Source: DATATJ01 sp963789075 (GTDB lineage Bacteria; Acidobacteriota; Vicinamibacteria; Vicinamibacterales; CAVVIG01). From it: a stretch of DNA of 64,000 nt. Position numbers and translations under genes: made by a program. Below are positions 1-9,185 of this stretch, piece after piece (position 1 is the first letter of the stretch; every line of letters starts with the position of its first letter). Under the pieces are notes generated by a model. It was not told the origin of the DNA. It searched no databases and was given only the letters and a program-made list of their open reading frames with translations. The stretch covers positions 992,001 through 1,056,000 of the forward strand of contig CAWBJQ010000014.1 in the NCBI GenBank assembly GCA_963789075.1, read 5' to 3'.

Positions 1-1
1 C

Positions 2-85
2 GAAGAGCTGACGTACCACTACAACACCGACGGCGAAGGGCTGATCATGTGCCGCTGCCGCCCGGGTTGTCAGACGCTGCTATGA
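2..85 (+). CDS. C-terminal end of a SET-domain protein (partial)
   Basis: The first 27 codons end at TGA 83-85 and read as the end of a SET domain: the ELTYHYNTDG segment resembles the SET motif that precedes a post-SET zinc site, and it is followed by CRCRPGC, a C-x-C-x3-C post-SET-like cluster. SET proteins transfer methyl groups from S-adenosylmethionine to lysine; the bacterial substrate is unknown. The gene begins outside the window. Its stop overlaps the next start in an ATGA arrangement, so the two genes are probably cotranscribed. The call rests on a short tail only. Confidence 0.65.
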   Translation, partial: EELTYHYNTDGEGLIMCRCRPGCQTLL

Positions 86-741
86 GCCCCGCACGGGTGC
101 TGTACCTGCACGGCTTTGCGTCGGGCCCGCAGTCGACGAAAGCCGGCTACTTCGCCGAGCGCTTTCGCGAGCACGGCATCGCGTTCGCCTGTCCCGATTT
201 CAACGCCCCGGATTTCTCCACGCTCACGCTGACCCGCATGCTCGATCAGCTCGGCGCCGAGCTCGCGCGTGGTGCGGTCCCGGCGACGCTGATCGGATCG
301 AGCCTTGGCGGCACGCTGGCGATTCTCGCCGCGGATCGCTTCGCGCCGCAGATCGACCGCGTCGTCCTCCTCGCGCCCGCCGTGATGTTCGCGAAAGCGG
401 AGCATCATCTGCTGGCACCGGACCGCATCGAGGAGTGGCGGCGGCGTGGGACGCTGCCGTTCTTCCACTACGCGCACGGTGAAGAGCGGCCGCTGGATTT
501 CGCGTTCTACGAAGACAGCCTGCGCCACGATGCGTTCGCGGCGACGCTGACGCAGCCGACGCTGATCCTGCAGGGCCTGCATGACGCATCGGTCGATTAC
601 CGTACGGTCGAACAGTTCGCGCGCACGCGTCCGAACGTGAGGCTCTCACTCCTGGACGATGACCATCAGCTCACGGCGAGCCTGCCGCACATCTGGAGCG
701 CGGTGCAGGCGTTTCTGAATCTCGCGTCAGCGAGCACGTGA
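82..741 (+). CDS. YqiA/YcfP-like alpha/beta-hydrolase esterase
   Basis: This 219-residue cytoplasmic protein starts VLYLHGFASGPQSTKA, the signature N terminus of the YqiA esterase family, where the HGF segment forms the oxyanion region. The nucleophile elbow GSSLGG lies near residue 72 and a C-terminal HQL supplies the likely catalytic histidine, with the acid in the LHDASVDY segment. The length fits the family. I chose the ATG at 82, which overlaps the upstream stop, over an earlier in-frame ATG at 49 that would lie inside the SET-domain gene. Family members hydrolyse short acyl or palmitoyl-CoA-like esters; the substrate here is not determined. Confidence 0.85.
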   Translation: MSPARVLYLHGFASGPQSTKAGYFAERFREHGIAFACPDFNAPDFSTLTLTRMLDQLGAELARGAVPATLIGSSLGGTLAILAADRFAPQIDRVVLLAPAVMFAKAEHHLLAPDRIEEWRRRGTLPFFHYAHGEERPLDFAFYEDSLRHDAFAATLTQPTLILQGLHDASVDYRTVEQFARTRPNVRLSLLDDDHQLTASLPHIWSAVQAFLNLASAST

Positions 742-807
742 CCGCGAGCGGGTTGCTTCGTTCGGTCTGTCCGAGTTGTCGCTCCATGTCCGCTCACGCG
801 ACAATAA

Positions 808-820
808 TGTAATTGTTACA
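808..820. promoter_or_regulatory. 13-bp inverted repeat, possible activator site
   Basis: TGTAA-TTG-TTACA is a perfect 5-3-5 inverted repeat about 75 bases upstream of the sigma-54-like promoter at 896-911. That is a usual distance for a site bound by a sigma-54 activator, but no second copy was found elsewhere in the window, so the role is a guess. Confidence 0.3.
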
Positions 821-895
821 TCAGGACTGAGGGACGTTCCGTCCGAGAACCGCCCGCTGTCCAGCCTTTCCCGTTGTTTGAATCCCAAAACCGTC

Positions 896-911
896 TGGCC
901 GCGTTCTTGCC
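896..911 (+). promoter_or_regulatory. sigma-54 (-24/-12) promoter for the M11-type protease
   Basis: TGGCCGCGTTCTTGCC has the invariant GG and GC of sigma-54 promoters with exactly ten bases between them, and TTGC at -12. Transcription would begin near 922, about 67 bases before the chosen ATG at 989. Confidence 0.6.
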
Positions 912-988
912 CGCCAGCCGATCACGTCCTAAGTGGGCCGTCCGTTCCCCGCGAGCCCTCTCGAGCACTTCTTCCCGGGTGGCTATGC

Positions 989-2956
989 ATGCTTGATCTG
1001 TTGTTTCGTGGCTCTTCCCGCGCCTTGCCGTCGCTCGTCGCGCGTCTTTGCGGCAGTGGTCCTTGCGACGCCCGCCGCCGCACAGACGGCCAGTCCGTTC
1101 GCACAGGGATGGGAATCGGGAACGCCCACCGTGGCGATCGGCGTGGTCACCGTCATCTACGCGGACGACTTCGCGAACCAGCGGTCTCAGCTCGTTCACC
1201 TGATTCGCGACGAGCGCACGGGAGAGTCTTTCCAACTGCGTTTCGAACGGGGCGCACCCAGGAGCTTACGCAGCGGCGCGCGAGTGCAGATCGCCGGCCG
1301 CCGTTCTGGATCCGGCGCCTACGGCCCAGAGCTCCTGGTCGCCGGCTGCTGCGACGACAGCGCCACGAGCGGGATGACTGCGCGTGCCCAGAGCTCCGGC
1401 GTCAGCACCGCGCTCGCCAGCGGCGATCAGCGGACGCTCGTGATGGTCGCCAACTTCAGAGACGCGACGGTCAGTTGCTCGGCGGATGCGATCAACAACA
1501 CCATGTTTGCGGATCCGGCAGGCCTCTCCGTGAACGGCTTGTACCAATCGAGCTCCGTCGGTCAGATCTCGTTCTCCGGGCAGGTTGTCGGGCCGTATGC
1601 GCTTCCGGTGTCCAGCACCGACGCGTGCGACATGAGCGGGTGGGCCGACGCGGCCGATGCTCAGGCTGCGGCGGCGGGCATCGACGTGACGTCGTATCCA
1701 CGCAAGGTGTACGTGATGCCGCCGAACACGCTGTCCCGGTGCCGGGCTGGGCACGATCGGCAGCGTTCAGAGCAGCCGGGCGTGGATCTTCTCGTGCAGC
1801 ACCCAAGGGGTGTTCGCTCACGAAGTCGGTCACAACCTGGGCATGGACCACGCGTCGACGCCGACGGAGGAGTACGGTGACAACACCGATCCGATGTCGA
1901 TCGGGACATGGATGCTGCACGGCGTCAACGCGCCGCATCGGGTGGCGATGGGCTGGCTCGGCGCGGCGGACACGGCGCTCGTCGCCCAGAGCGGCGTGTA
2001 CGACGTAGCGCCGCTGGCGGCCGATCCGTCCGTGGCGACCGCTCCGCAGACGCTCATGATCTGGAAGGCCGATACGCTCGAGTACTACTATCTCTCGTAT
2101 CGAACGCCACTGGGCTTCGACAACTACATCGACGGCAGCTACTACTATCGATTGAGCGTGCATCGGTACAACAGCGACGGCACTCTGGCCAAAACCTATC
2201 TGCTCGCCGGCCTCGCTGATGGCGAGTCGTTCGTCGACTCCGTCAACGGCATCACCGTCACGCAAATCAGCCACGACGCCACGCATACCACGGCGCGCAT
2301 CGATCTCACGCCGGTGTGCGTCGCCTCGCCGCCGTCCCTCAGCATTTCGCCCCAGGCGCAGAGCGCTCCAGCGGGCAGCAGCCTGACGTACCAGGTGTCG
2401 ATTACCAATCGCGACGCGTCGGCGTGTCCGGCGAGCGCGTTTTCGGTGAGCGATGCCGTCCCCGCGGGCTGGACGACCGCCGTGTCGCCGGCAACGCTGA
2501 TGCTCGGTGCCGGCGCGACGGGACAGGCCAATGGTGACCGTAACGTCCCCCTCTGCCGCGCCGATTGGCACGTACACGGCGACGATCAAGGCGAACGACC
2601 AGGCGTACACCAGCTCGACGTCGTCAGCCGCGGCGACCTACACGGTGCAGCAATCGCTGCAGGACAGCGTCGCCCCGAGCGCGCCGTCCAGCCTGGCCGC
2701 AGCGGTGAATCAGAAGAAGAAACAGATCGTGCTTTCGTGGAAGGCGGCAACTGATAACGTCGGCGTCCTGGGATATCGCGTGTGGCGAAACGGCGTCGCG
2801 GTCGGCACGTCGGCGACGACCGGTTGGATCGATCAGGCGTGGAGCGCCGGTGTCACGTATGCGTATTCAGTCGTCGCCTACGATGCGGCGGGAAATGTCT
2901 CCGCGCCCACGAACAGCGTGTCGGTCACGTTGCCCGGCGGCGGGAAGAAACCGTAA
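989..2956 (+). CDS. secreted M11/gametolysin-like zinc metalloprotease with NEW3-like and Fn3 domains (frameshifted)
   Basis: The protein has a signal peptide (hydrophobic run ending ATPAAAQ), a protease domain with the zinc motif HEVGHNLGMDH at 1815-1847, followed by EYGDNTDPMS as in M11 gametolysin-type enzymes, then a NEW3-like beta-sandwich and a C-terminal fibronectin-type-III domain. It is probably secreted and degrades extracellular protein. Three single-base insertions explain the reading: near 1045 (joining the ATG 989 leader to the rest), near 1731 (restoring CPGAGLGTIG before the zinc motif) and near 2530. Without the first, an in-frame GTG at 933 gives a poor leader. A sigma-54-like promoter lies upstream. 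Product class is fairly sure; the exact substrate is unknown. Confidence 0.75.
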
Positions 2957-2976
2957 GCCAGCATTTGCGATGTCAC

Positions 2977-3010
2977 ACAAAAAACCCCGCCCGGACGATC
3001 CGGGCGGGGC
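2977..3010 (-). terminator. intrinsic terminator of the SpaA-like gene
   Basis: A perfect 10-bp stem, CCCCGCCCGG at 2985-2994 and CCGGGCGGGG at 3000-3009, encloses a 5-base loop. Read on the minus strand it is followed by six T (A-run 2979-2984), so it terminates the minus-strand gene ending at 3028. It may also stop plus-strand readthrough, but there is no T-run on that side. Confidence 0.85.
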
Positions 3011-3027
3011 AAACTCCTTCGTTGATC

Positions 3028-4581
3028 CTATTGCTTGAACGTGAACGTCACCGACGCGGTCTCCTGCCCACACGTGGACGTGAAGCCGTTATTGAATGCG
3101 TCTCCACTGTAGGTGACCGTCCAGTAGTAAGTGACCCCTGCCTGGATGGGCACCATCGTGGACATCGTCGCGTGAGCCGCTGACCCAAGCGGAGTTCCGG
3201 TGTACGTCAGAGCGATCGGGCTGGAGGTGGACACCAGGTCGGCAGCGGCGCAAGTGCTGCCAGAGTAAAGCCTGAATGTCGCGGTGGCGCTCGATGCATC
3301 AGATGCCCCGGCATGGATGCCGGTCAGGTCTAATTCGTCCTTGATCGCGGCGCTGCCGGCTTGCACGGTCGATTGCGAGGGGGTGGCCTTCACGAGCTTG
3401 TTCACGATCGTGCACGCCGTCGTCTGACCCGCGTCCACGAGGAAGTTGGCCACCGTCGTTCCGGTTCCCGCCAAATGATAGTTGGTGCCATTGACGGTAC
3501 AGTCGATCGACTCCAGCTCGAACTGGGGGCCCGGCGACGCTTCCGTGAGCGTCCAGGTGGTGTCGTGCTCTACCAGGTTGGTAATTGTGTCGGTATCCGA
3601 GAGCACCTGGGCACTCGTGGTCAACGTGCCTTGACACTGCGTGAGATCGTTGGCGCCGGACACCGAGCAGTCAGCGTCCACGCTGCCGGTGTTGAAAATG
3701 TTCGCACCGCCCGCCGCCAGAGTGTACGTGAAGGTCCCAGACAACCCGGCGGGATCCGTCGTCTTCGTCACCGTCACGGACCCGCAGTTCGAGACGGGAG
3801 GAAACGTCGAGAGCACTGTGTCTTTGTAATCGGCGGTATCGGAGTTGCCGGTCACGGTGTTCGGGATGATGTTCGCAAAGGTTTGGCACGCGCCGCTAGG
3901 CGGGAACACGTCGGTCGTGAGATCGACGGCCGCCTCTCCGCGGAAGCCGTCCGCGCTGTAGACGGCTTGGGCACTCCCCAACGCCTGCAGCGGACCGAGC
4001 ACCAGGTTGGGCTTGACGCCCGAGAAGACACGCTTGTAGATGTCCGTGCTGCCGCCCTGCTGATCCCACAGGAGCAGGAAGTCTCCCGCCTGGCGATTCT
4101 TCCAGGGATTGCAGGCGGCGATGAGCTGGGTTGGTGTCTTGTTCGCGTAGTCGCAGGCCGGATCAACAGGCGCCTGCTCGAACTCGATCGAGATGAAGCC
4201 GCTGCCATTCGCCGAGTCACGGGCCCAGCCGAAGTAGTACCAGAGGTCGCCGTTCGTCGCCTTCTCCGTCTGCGTGTAGATCGTATTCAAGTCCACTTGG
4301 GCATTCTGGATCGTCAGACCGAGCATGGGCGGAGCCGCGTTGCCGATCACCGCAAGCTTTGTGGCGCTGCTGTTGATCGGCCCGAGCTCCTTGGCGTTGC
4401 CGTTTGGATCGGTGGTTTTGAGCGCCGACCCGCTCGCATGGCTGTTTTCAGCATCCGTGACGATGGTGTCAATCAGGAACGGGTTCTGCGCGGACGCGCG
4501 CGGCGCCGTGATTCCCACGAGCACCAGTGCGGCGATGGCGGATGTGCGTAGGCTCGTTTTCAGACTCGTGCTGCTCAACAT
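3028..4581 (-). CDS. secreted surface protein with SpaA/prealbumin-like repeats
   Basis: A 517-residue protein beginning MLSSTSLKTSLRTSAI, with a signal peptide ending PRASAQ. The central part contains segments such as VTVTKTTDPAGLSGTFTYT and WTLTEASPGPQFELESIDC, typical of prealbumin-like SpaA/DUF11-type beta-sandwich domains found in surface proteins, and a C-terminal Ig-like module rich in Thr and Ser. No enzyme motif is seen. Many paired cysteines suggest an extracytoplasmic fold. ATG 4581 is preceded by GGAGGG nine bases upstream; a longer reading from 4665 lacks a signal peptide at its start. It is convergent with the metalloprotease and is probably monocistronic. I see no sigma-54 site in front of it. 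Confidence 0.7.
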   Translation of the reverse strand: MLSSTSLKTSLRTSAIAALVLVGITAPRASAQNPFLIDTIVTDAENSHASGSALKTTDPNGNAKELGPINSSATKLAVIGNAAPPMLGLTIQNAQVDLNTIYTQTEKATNGDLWYYFGWARDSANGSGFISIEFEQAPVDPACDYANKTPTQLIAACNPWKNRQAGDFLLLWDQQGGSTDIYKRVFSGVKPNLVLGPLQALGSAQAVYSADGFRGEAAVDLTTDVFPPSGACQTFANIIPNTVTGNSDTADYKDTVLSTFPPVSNCGSVTVTKTTDPAGLSGTFTYTLAAGGANIFNTGSVDADCSVSGANDLTQCQGTLTTSAQVLSDTDTITNLVEHDTTWTLTEASPGPQFELESIDCTVNGTNYHLAGTGTTVANFLVDAGQTTACTIVNKLVKATPSQSTVQAGSAAIKDELDLTGIHAGASDASSATATFRLYSGSTCAAADLVSTSSPIALTYTGTPLGSAAHATMSTMVPIQAGVTYYWTVTYSGDAFNNGFTSTCGQETASVTFTFKQ

Positions 4582-4762
4582 GGCTGTCGTCCCTCCGCGC
4601 CGGGGCCACGGCATGCGATGCCAGACGGATAGTCGCCTGCGCACGAAGGCCGCTCCCGACCACAACGATCGGTGTCGCTGATTTCGGAGCTGGAGCGTAT
4701 CGTCGCAGGGACGAGCCGGAAATGAATCGATGGTCCCATCAGCGTGGGACTATGGTCGTACG

Positions 4763-5452
4763 TCAGGACGGCAGGTCGGTCGGCTCCAGTCCGTGATGGA
4801 GCGCGAACAGCGCGAGCTCGAGGCGGTTCGAGACGCCCAGCTTGTCGAAGATGTTGGTCAGATGATGCTTGACCGTCTTCTCGCTGATGGCGAGCTTTTC
4901 CGCGATTTCCTTGTTGCCATACGCGGCGACGACCGCGCCGATGATTTGCAGCTCTCGCGGGGTGAGGCCGAAGTCTTTCGGCGGCTTCACGTCCGTCTTC
5001 GAGGAGGTCTGGGTGCGGAGCGCCTGCAGCAGATCGGCGACGCTTTCGCGGCCCACGAAATACTGGCCATCCGCCACGGCATAGATCGCTTTCAGCAGCA
5101 GCGCCGTCGCCGATTCCTTCAGCACCAGTCCGCGCGCACCGAGCTGCAGGGCCTCGACGATCGCGCGCTTCTCGATCGCGGCCGTGAGCAGAATGACGCG
5201 CGTCTCTGAGGCGGTCGTCAGCGCGGCCAGCGCCTGAAGCCCCGACATGGTCGGCATCGCGAGGTCCAGCAGAAGGATGTCGGGATCGAGCTCGCGCGTC
5301 AGCTTGACTGCCGCGTCGCCGTCGCCCGCTTCACCCACCACTGTGAGGTCCGCTTCCATTTCGAGCAGATTGCGAAGCGACTCGCGAAACATTCGGTGAT
5401 CGTCGGCGATGAGGATGCGGAGCGGCGGACGTGTGTGCGCCTGGGTCGCCAT
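4763..5452 (-). CDS. NarL/FixJ-type response regulator
   Basis: 229 residues: a receiver domain (acidic pair in LIADDH, phospho-acceptor Asp63 in LLLDLAMP, Lys in VLKES) followed by a LuxR-type helix-turn-helix (LTPRELQIIGAV through KTVKHHLTNIFDKLGV). It would bind DNA as a dimer when phosphorylated by the adjacent kinase. Its ATG overlaps the kinase stop in a TAATG arrangement, so the two are translationally coupled. Targets are unknown. Nothing links it by position to the exopolysaccharide genes further on. Confidence 0.92.
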   Translation of the reverse strand: MATQAHTRPPLRILIADDHRMFRESLRNLLEMEADLTVVGEAGDGDAAVKLTRELDPDILLLDLAMPTMSGLQALAALTTASETRVILLTAAIEKRAIVEALQLGARGLVLKESATALLLKAIYAVADGQYFVGRESVADLLQALRTQTSSKTDVKPPKDFGLTPRELQIIGAVVAAYGNKEIAEKLAISEKTVKHHLTNIFDKLGVSNRLELALFALHHGLEPTDLPS

Positions 5453-7317
5453 TACCGCTGGAGCGGAACGGCCACATCGATGCGTGCACCGTGGCCCGGT
5501 CTGGATTCCACGCTGATCTCGCCGCCGAGCCCGCGCACGCGTTCCATGATCACGGCGGGACCCTGATGGATGGCGGCCAGCTGTGCCAGCGACAGACGGC
5601 CGCTGAACGGGAACCCCCGTCCATCATCTTCAATCGACAGCCGCAGCCGGCCGTTCGCGGCAGCGGTGCGAACGAGCACGTGTTGTGCGCCGCTATGCTT
5701 GCGCACATTGACGAGGCCCTCCTGCAGGATGTGGGAGACTTCGTCACTGGAGCGCCGCGACATCGCGGCGGCGTCGACATCGGAGAGCAAGCGCGCCTCG
5801 ATGCCGGTGTCACGCTCGAATCGCGCGACGAGTTCGGTGAGACCTGGGAGCGGCCGCGCGCCGGACTCCGCGTTCTTCAATCGACCGGTCAACTCGCGCA
5901 GATTCCCGATCTCGCTGCGCAGCATCGTCTGGACGTGGGCGAGCGCGTCAGCCAATTGCGGGGCGTCGTTCGCACTGCGGCGGCGGACGACTTCCATCTG
6001 TATTTCCGCGACGATCAGCGACTGGACGACCCCGTCGTGCAGCTCGAGTGCCAGCCGCGCTCGCTCCGCGCTGGCGGCGCGGGCGCGGAGCGTGCCGAGG
6101 ACGTAGCCCTGATGCGCGGCGGGGCCGATCTGTCGGGCGAGACGATGCGCAAGACGCAACGCGGCCTGGCGGTCCGCCTTGATTCCGGGCTCGATGAGGA
6201 GAAGACGGGCGGTCCATTCCTTCCCGAAGCCGATCGAGATCCCGAGGGCGTTCTCGCATCGATACGCGGCGAGCAGACCCGGCGGAAGGGTGAAGGCCCC
6301 TGTCGGCACGCGATTCCCGTTGGCGTCGAGCGCCAGGAGATCGAACCAGTCGCTGCCGCGGAACCGTGCGGCGTGCCAGATCGGTCCGGGCACGTCGAAG
6401 AAGTAGCGCCCTCGCTGTTCGTCGTCGAGCTCCGACGACGTCACCACTGCGTCATGCGCGCCGGCCGCCGATGTTGCATCCCAGAGAAACGCCTGGTCGG
6501 TGGACGTCTGCGTCAGCACGAGCAATGCGCGATCGGCCGCGAACGCGCGGAGCACGATGCCCAGCACCGCTTCGAGCGTCCCTTCCAGCCCCGTCGACGT
6601 CCCCGCCTGCTCCAAGAGGGACCCGATGGTCGACACTTCCTTGCGCCGCTGCTTCTCGTTTTCCGCCAAGGCCGCAAGGAGCAGCCCCGCGATCCCCACA
6701 TACATGACACTAACGATGACGCGGCCCGGATCGAAATTGCCTTCCAGGAGCCCAATCGACAGCGGCGTCGCGGTGCCGACCAGCACGGTTTCCACGCCAA
6801 TGACGCAAACGACGATGGCGGTGGTCACCAGTGTCTCCCGCGCGCCCCACCGGCAGGCGGCGGATAACACGGCGAATATCAGGAAGGAGAAGAACGGGCT
6901 GGCCGGGCCCCGTGTCAGCAACGTGAGGGCGGTGGCGAACGACAGGTCACATGCGAGAATGATGACTCGCGCCCCTTGCGTAGTCCGGGGAACGGCAGCC
7001 ATGAGGAGAAGCATGAGTGCCGCGAAGGCGGTGTAGATGGCCAGCAGGCCACGGGCGGGTCCGGCGTAGGCCAGCGGCTGAAACGACTCGAACCAGACAA
7101 TGAGGAGGACGGAGCTTGACAGAGCGACGCGCGCCATCGCGATCAAACACTCGGATCGCGAGTCGTCATCGCTGGCCCAAGGCGTCCAGAATTGGGCGGC
7201 ACGCGACCTGCGGATACGTGGAGTCAACACATCCGGTCCTGAACAGATCCCGTCACGAACGCGTCCGACGAGGGGGACGGGTGGAATGCCCTTGGAGTTC
7301 ACGAGCGGCATCCGCAT
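5452..7317 (-). CDS. membrane histidine kinase, NarX/DesK-type (HisKA_3)
   Basis: 621 residues. A hydrophobic N-terminal third (about residues 60-210, five or six membrane spans) is followed by a GAF-like region, a HisKA_3 dimerisation domain with the phospho-acceptor in LALELHDGVVQ near residue 427, and an HATPase domain with IEDDGRGF and a GHGARI-type glycine box. It phosphorylates the response regulator encoded immediately downstream. The first 50 or so residues are polar and poorly conserved in look, so a later start is possible, but no clearly better start was found. Its signal is unknown. Confidence 0.88.
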   Translation of the reverse strand: MRMPLVNSKGIPPVPLVGRVRDGICSGPDVLTPRIRRSRAAQFWTPWASDDDSRSECLIAMARVALSSSVLLIVWFESFQPLAYAGPARGLLAIYTAFAALMLLLMAAVPRTTQGARVIILACDLSFATALTLLTRGPASPFFSFLIFAVLSAACRWGARETLVTTAIVVCVIGVETVLVGTATPLSIGLLEGNFDPGRVIVSVMYVGIAGLLLAALAENEKQRRKEVSTIGSLLEQAGTSTGLEGTLEAVLGIVLRAFAADRALLVLTQTSTDQAFLWDATSAAGAHDAVVTSSELDDEQRGRYFFDVPGPIWHAARFRGSDWFDLLALDANGNRVPTGAFTLPPGLLAAYRCENALGISIGFGKEWTARLLLIEPGIKADRQAALRLAHRLARQIGPAAHQGYVLGTLRARAASAERARLALELHDGVVQSLIVAEIQMEVVRRRSANDAPQLADALAHVQTMLRSEIGNLRELTGRLKNAESGARPLPGLTELVARFERDTGIEARLLSDVDAAAMSRRSSDEVSHILQEGLVNVRKHSGAQHVLVRTAAANGRLRLSIEDDGRGFPFSGRLSLAQLAAIHQGPAVIMERVRGLGGEISVESRPGHGARIDVAVPLQR

Positions 7318-7598
7318 ATTTCGTTCCTAAGCACCGTGCAATGATCACGAAACTGTAAGACCAGAGTACGCAACGACTTCAAAGTGAACTAAATCGAGCC
7401 AGGTATATAAAAACATTGACAAGTTTTTGGCTGTATTCTGTGAAAGCGTCGAACAAAGACATCCAGTAGGTAAACTAAGACAAGCGACGCAGTTACGATG
7501 AGCGTCGGACGTGGCGATATAGCCATGCCAGCCACCGAGCTAAAACGCCACTGAGAACTCGAAATAGCCTTCTCCGGTCTCTATGGCTCGGCATTTCC

Positions 7599-9089
7599 GT
7601 GGCACTAACTCTCAGCGTGCTCGGCGGAGCGGTGGCCATCGCGCAAGGGGTGCGGTCAACCACGATCCGCATTGGCTTCGCGCGTCCGGGCGGCGGCTAC
7701 ACCATCGAAACGATTCCCATCGAAACCTACGTCGCGCGGGTGCTCGCCGGTGAGGCGCTGCGCGACAGCCGGCCCGCCGCTCTCGAAGCGCTGGCGATCA
7801 CGCTGCGCACGTTCGCGGAAGCGAATCGCGGCCGGCACCACGCCGACGGCTTCGATCTCTGCGATCAGACCCACTGCCAGGTGGTCCGCACCGCGACGCC
7901 GGTGACCGAGCGTGCCGCGCAAGCGACCGCCGGCCGCGTCCTTCTGCACGATGGCGCGCCGGCCTCGGTCTACTACAGCGCCTCGTGCGGCGGCCGCACC
8001 GAAATCCCCTCCAACGTCTGGCCCGGCGCGGAAGACCCGTCGTTCATGCCCTCGCAGGTGGACGACGCCTGCGGCGGGACGCCGGCATGGACGGCTGAGC
8101 TCGCCGCGTCGGATCTCCTGCGTGCGCTGCGTGAGGCGGGATTTCGCGGCCGCCGTCTCGAGGACGTGAGAATCGCCGGCCGCAATTCCTCCGGCCGCGT
8201 CGCGCGATTGAGCCTGCGCGGCCTGACGCCAGACGCGATCTCCGGCCAGGACCTGCGCGTCGCCGTCGGGCGAACGCTCGGCTGGCAGCACATCAAGAGC
8301 ACGGCGTTCGATCTCCGGCGCGCTGGCGACGTCTACCGGTTCGAGGGACACGGATCGGGACACGGCGTCGGCTTCTGCGTGATTGGGTCGGCCCGGCTCG
8401 CCGAAGCCGGACAAGGTGCCGAGCAGATTCTCGCGCGATATTTTCCCGGCCTCACGATTGGACCAGGCGACGCGCATTCGACCGCGGCGCCGCGCGCCGC
8501 CGCGAAACCGCCGCCGGCTGTCGTCCGCACGATTCCCGTGAGATCTGACGTGGTGGTGTCGCTCCCGGATGGCGACGAAGGGGAGCGGCAGTCGATTGTG
8601 CTCCTCGCCGCGCGCGAGCGCGACGATCTGGCGCGCGCGCTCGGTGTGGCCGCACCGGCGCAGATCACGCTCCGCATCCATGCGACGACCGACGAGTACG
8701 AACGCTCGACGGGCCGCGCGTGGTTCACCTCGGGTGCGCTGGTGAACGGCGAACTGCATCTGCTGCCGCTGGCCGTGCTGCGCGATCGCGGGGTGTTCGA
8801 GCGCACGATTCGCCACGAGCTGGTGCACCTGATGACCGACGCGGCGCTCGGCCAGCGCCCCGCGTGGGTCCGCGAGGGCGCCGCGATCTACTTTGCGGGC
8901 GAGCGTCCGATTCCCGGCGGCGTGGCGCAGCGGCCCGCGTTTCGTCCCGAGCCGCGCGCGTCGTGTCCGTCGGAGGCGGAGCTGCTGCGTCCGGTGTCGG
9001 TCGGTGCGCTGAGCAACGCGTACGCACGTGCGCGCGCCTGCTTTGCCAAGCAAATCGACTCAGGGAAGAATTGGAAGGACGTCAAGTAG
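7599..9089 (+). CDS. SpoIID/LytB-type protein with C-terminal metalloprotease-like domain
   Basis: About 496 residues. After a hydrophobic leader ending AVAIAQG comes a SpoIID domain (IPIETYVARVLAGE, then ALAITLRTFA, and YSASCGGRTE with GHGSGHGVGFC), the fold that cleaves denuded glycan strands of peptidoglycan in spore formers. The C-terminal part holds HELVH near residue 406 followed by REGAAIYFAGE, the layout of a gluzincin-type (MA-like) metalloprotease. The protein is probably periplasmic or exported. GTG 7599 is the only good start in frame, but the open frame extends upstream with basic residues (RTRNSLLRSLWLG) that would complete a signal peptide, so the true start may be earlier. It is convergent with the M20 gene. 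Confidence 0.75.
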   Translation: MALTLSVLGGAVAIAQGVRSTTIRIGFARPGGGYTIETIPIETYVARVLAGEALRDSRPAALEALAITLRTFAEANRGRHHADGFDLCDQTHCQVVRTATPVTERAAQATAGRVLLHDGAPASVYYSASCGGRTEIPSNVWPGAEDPSFMPSQVDDACGGTPAWTAELAASDLLRALREAGFRGRRLEDVRIAGRNSSGRVARLSLRGLTPDAISGQDLRVAVGRTLGWQHIKSTAFDLRRAGDVYRFEGHGSGHGVGFCVIGSARLAEAGQGAEQILARYFPGLTIGPGDAHSTAAPRAAAKPPPAVVRTIPVRSDVVVSLPDGDEGERQSIVLLAARERDDLARALGVAAPAQITLRIHATTDEYERSTGRAWFTSGALVNGELHLLPLAVLRDRGVFERTIRHELVHLMTDAALGQRPAWVREGAAIYFAGERPIPGGVAQRPAFRPEPRASCPSEAELLRPVSVGALSNAYARARACFAKQIDSGKNWKDVK

Positions 9090-9092
9090 GCA

Positions 9093-9164
9093 ACGATCAA
9101 CGCAGAACTCGCAGAGCTCGCGGAGGGCAAGCTCTGCGTTCTCAGCGGTCTCGGCGTTGATCGT
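9093..9164. terminator. long imperfect hairpin between convergent genes
   Basis: ACGATCAACGC (9093-9103) pairs with GCGTTGATCGT (9154-9164), and inside it GCAGAGC (9111-9117) pairs with GCTCTGC (9131-9137). It sits exactly between the convergent ends at 9089 and 9186. No T-run follows. It may be a two-way terminator or a copy of an interspersed palindromic repeat. Confidence 0.55.
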
Positions 9165-9185
9165 CGTGAGTGATCCAGGTCTGGG

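Noticed and set aside
776..2008. Arg-rich 410-codon frame over the protease gene and similar Arg-rich frames elsewhere
   Set aside because: Composition typical of the shadow frames of high-GC genes.
989..2956. Programmed frameshifting or a real pseudogene in the M11-type protease
   Set aside because: No slippery heptamer; the same one-base pattern occurs throughout the window, which favours sequence error.
7416..7444. TTGACA at 7416 as a sigma-70 promoter for the SpoIID gene
   Set aside because: The -10 region at the right distance (TGTGAA) is poor; a better TATTCT lies at the wrong spacing.
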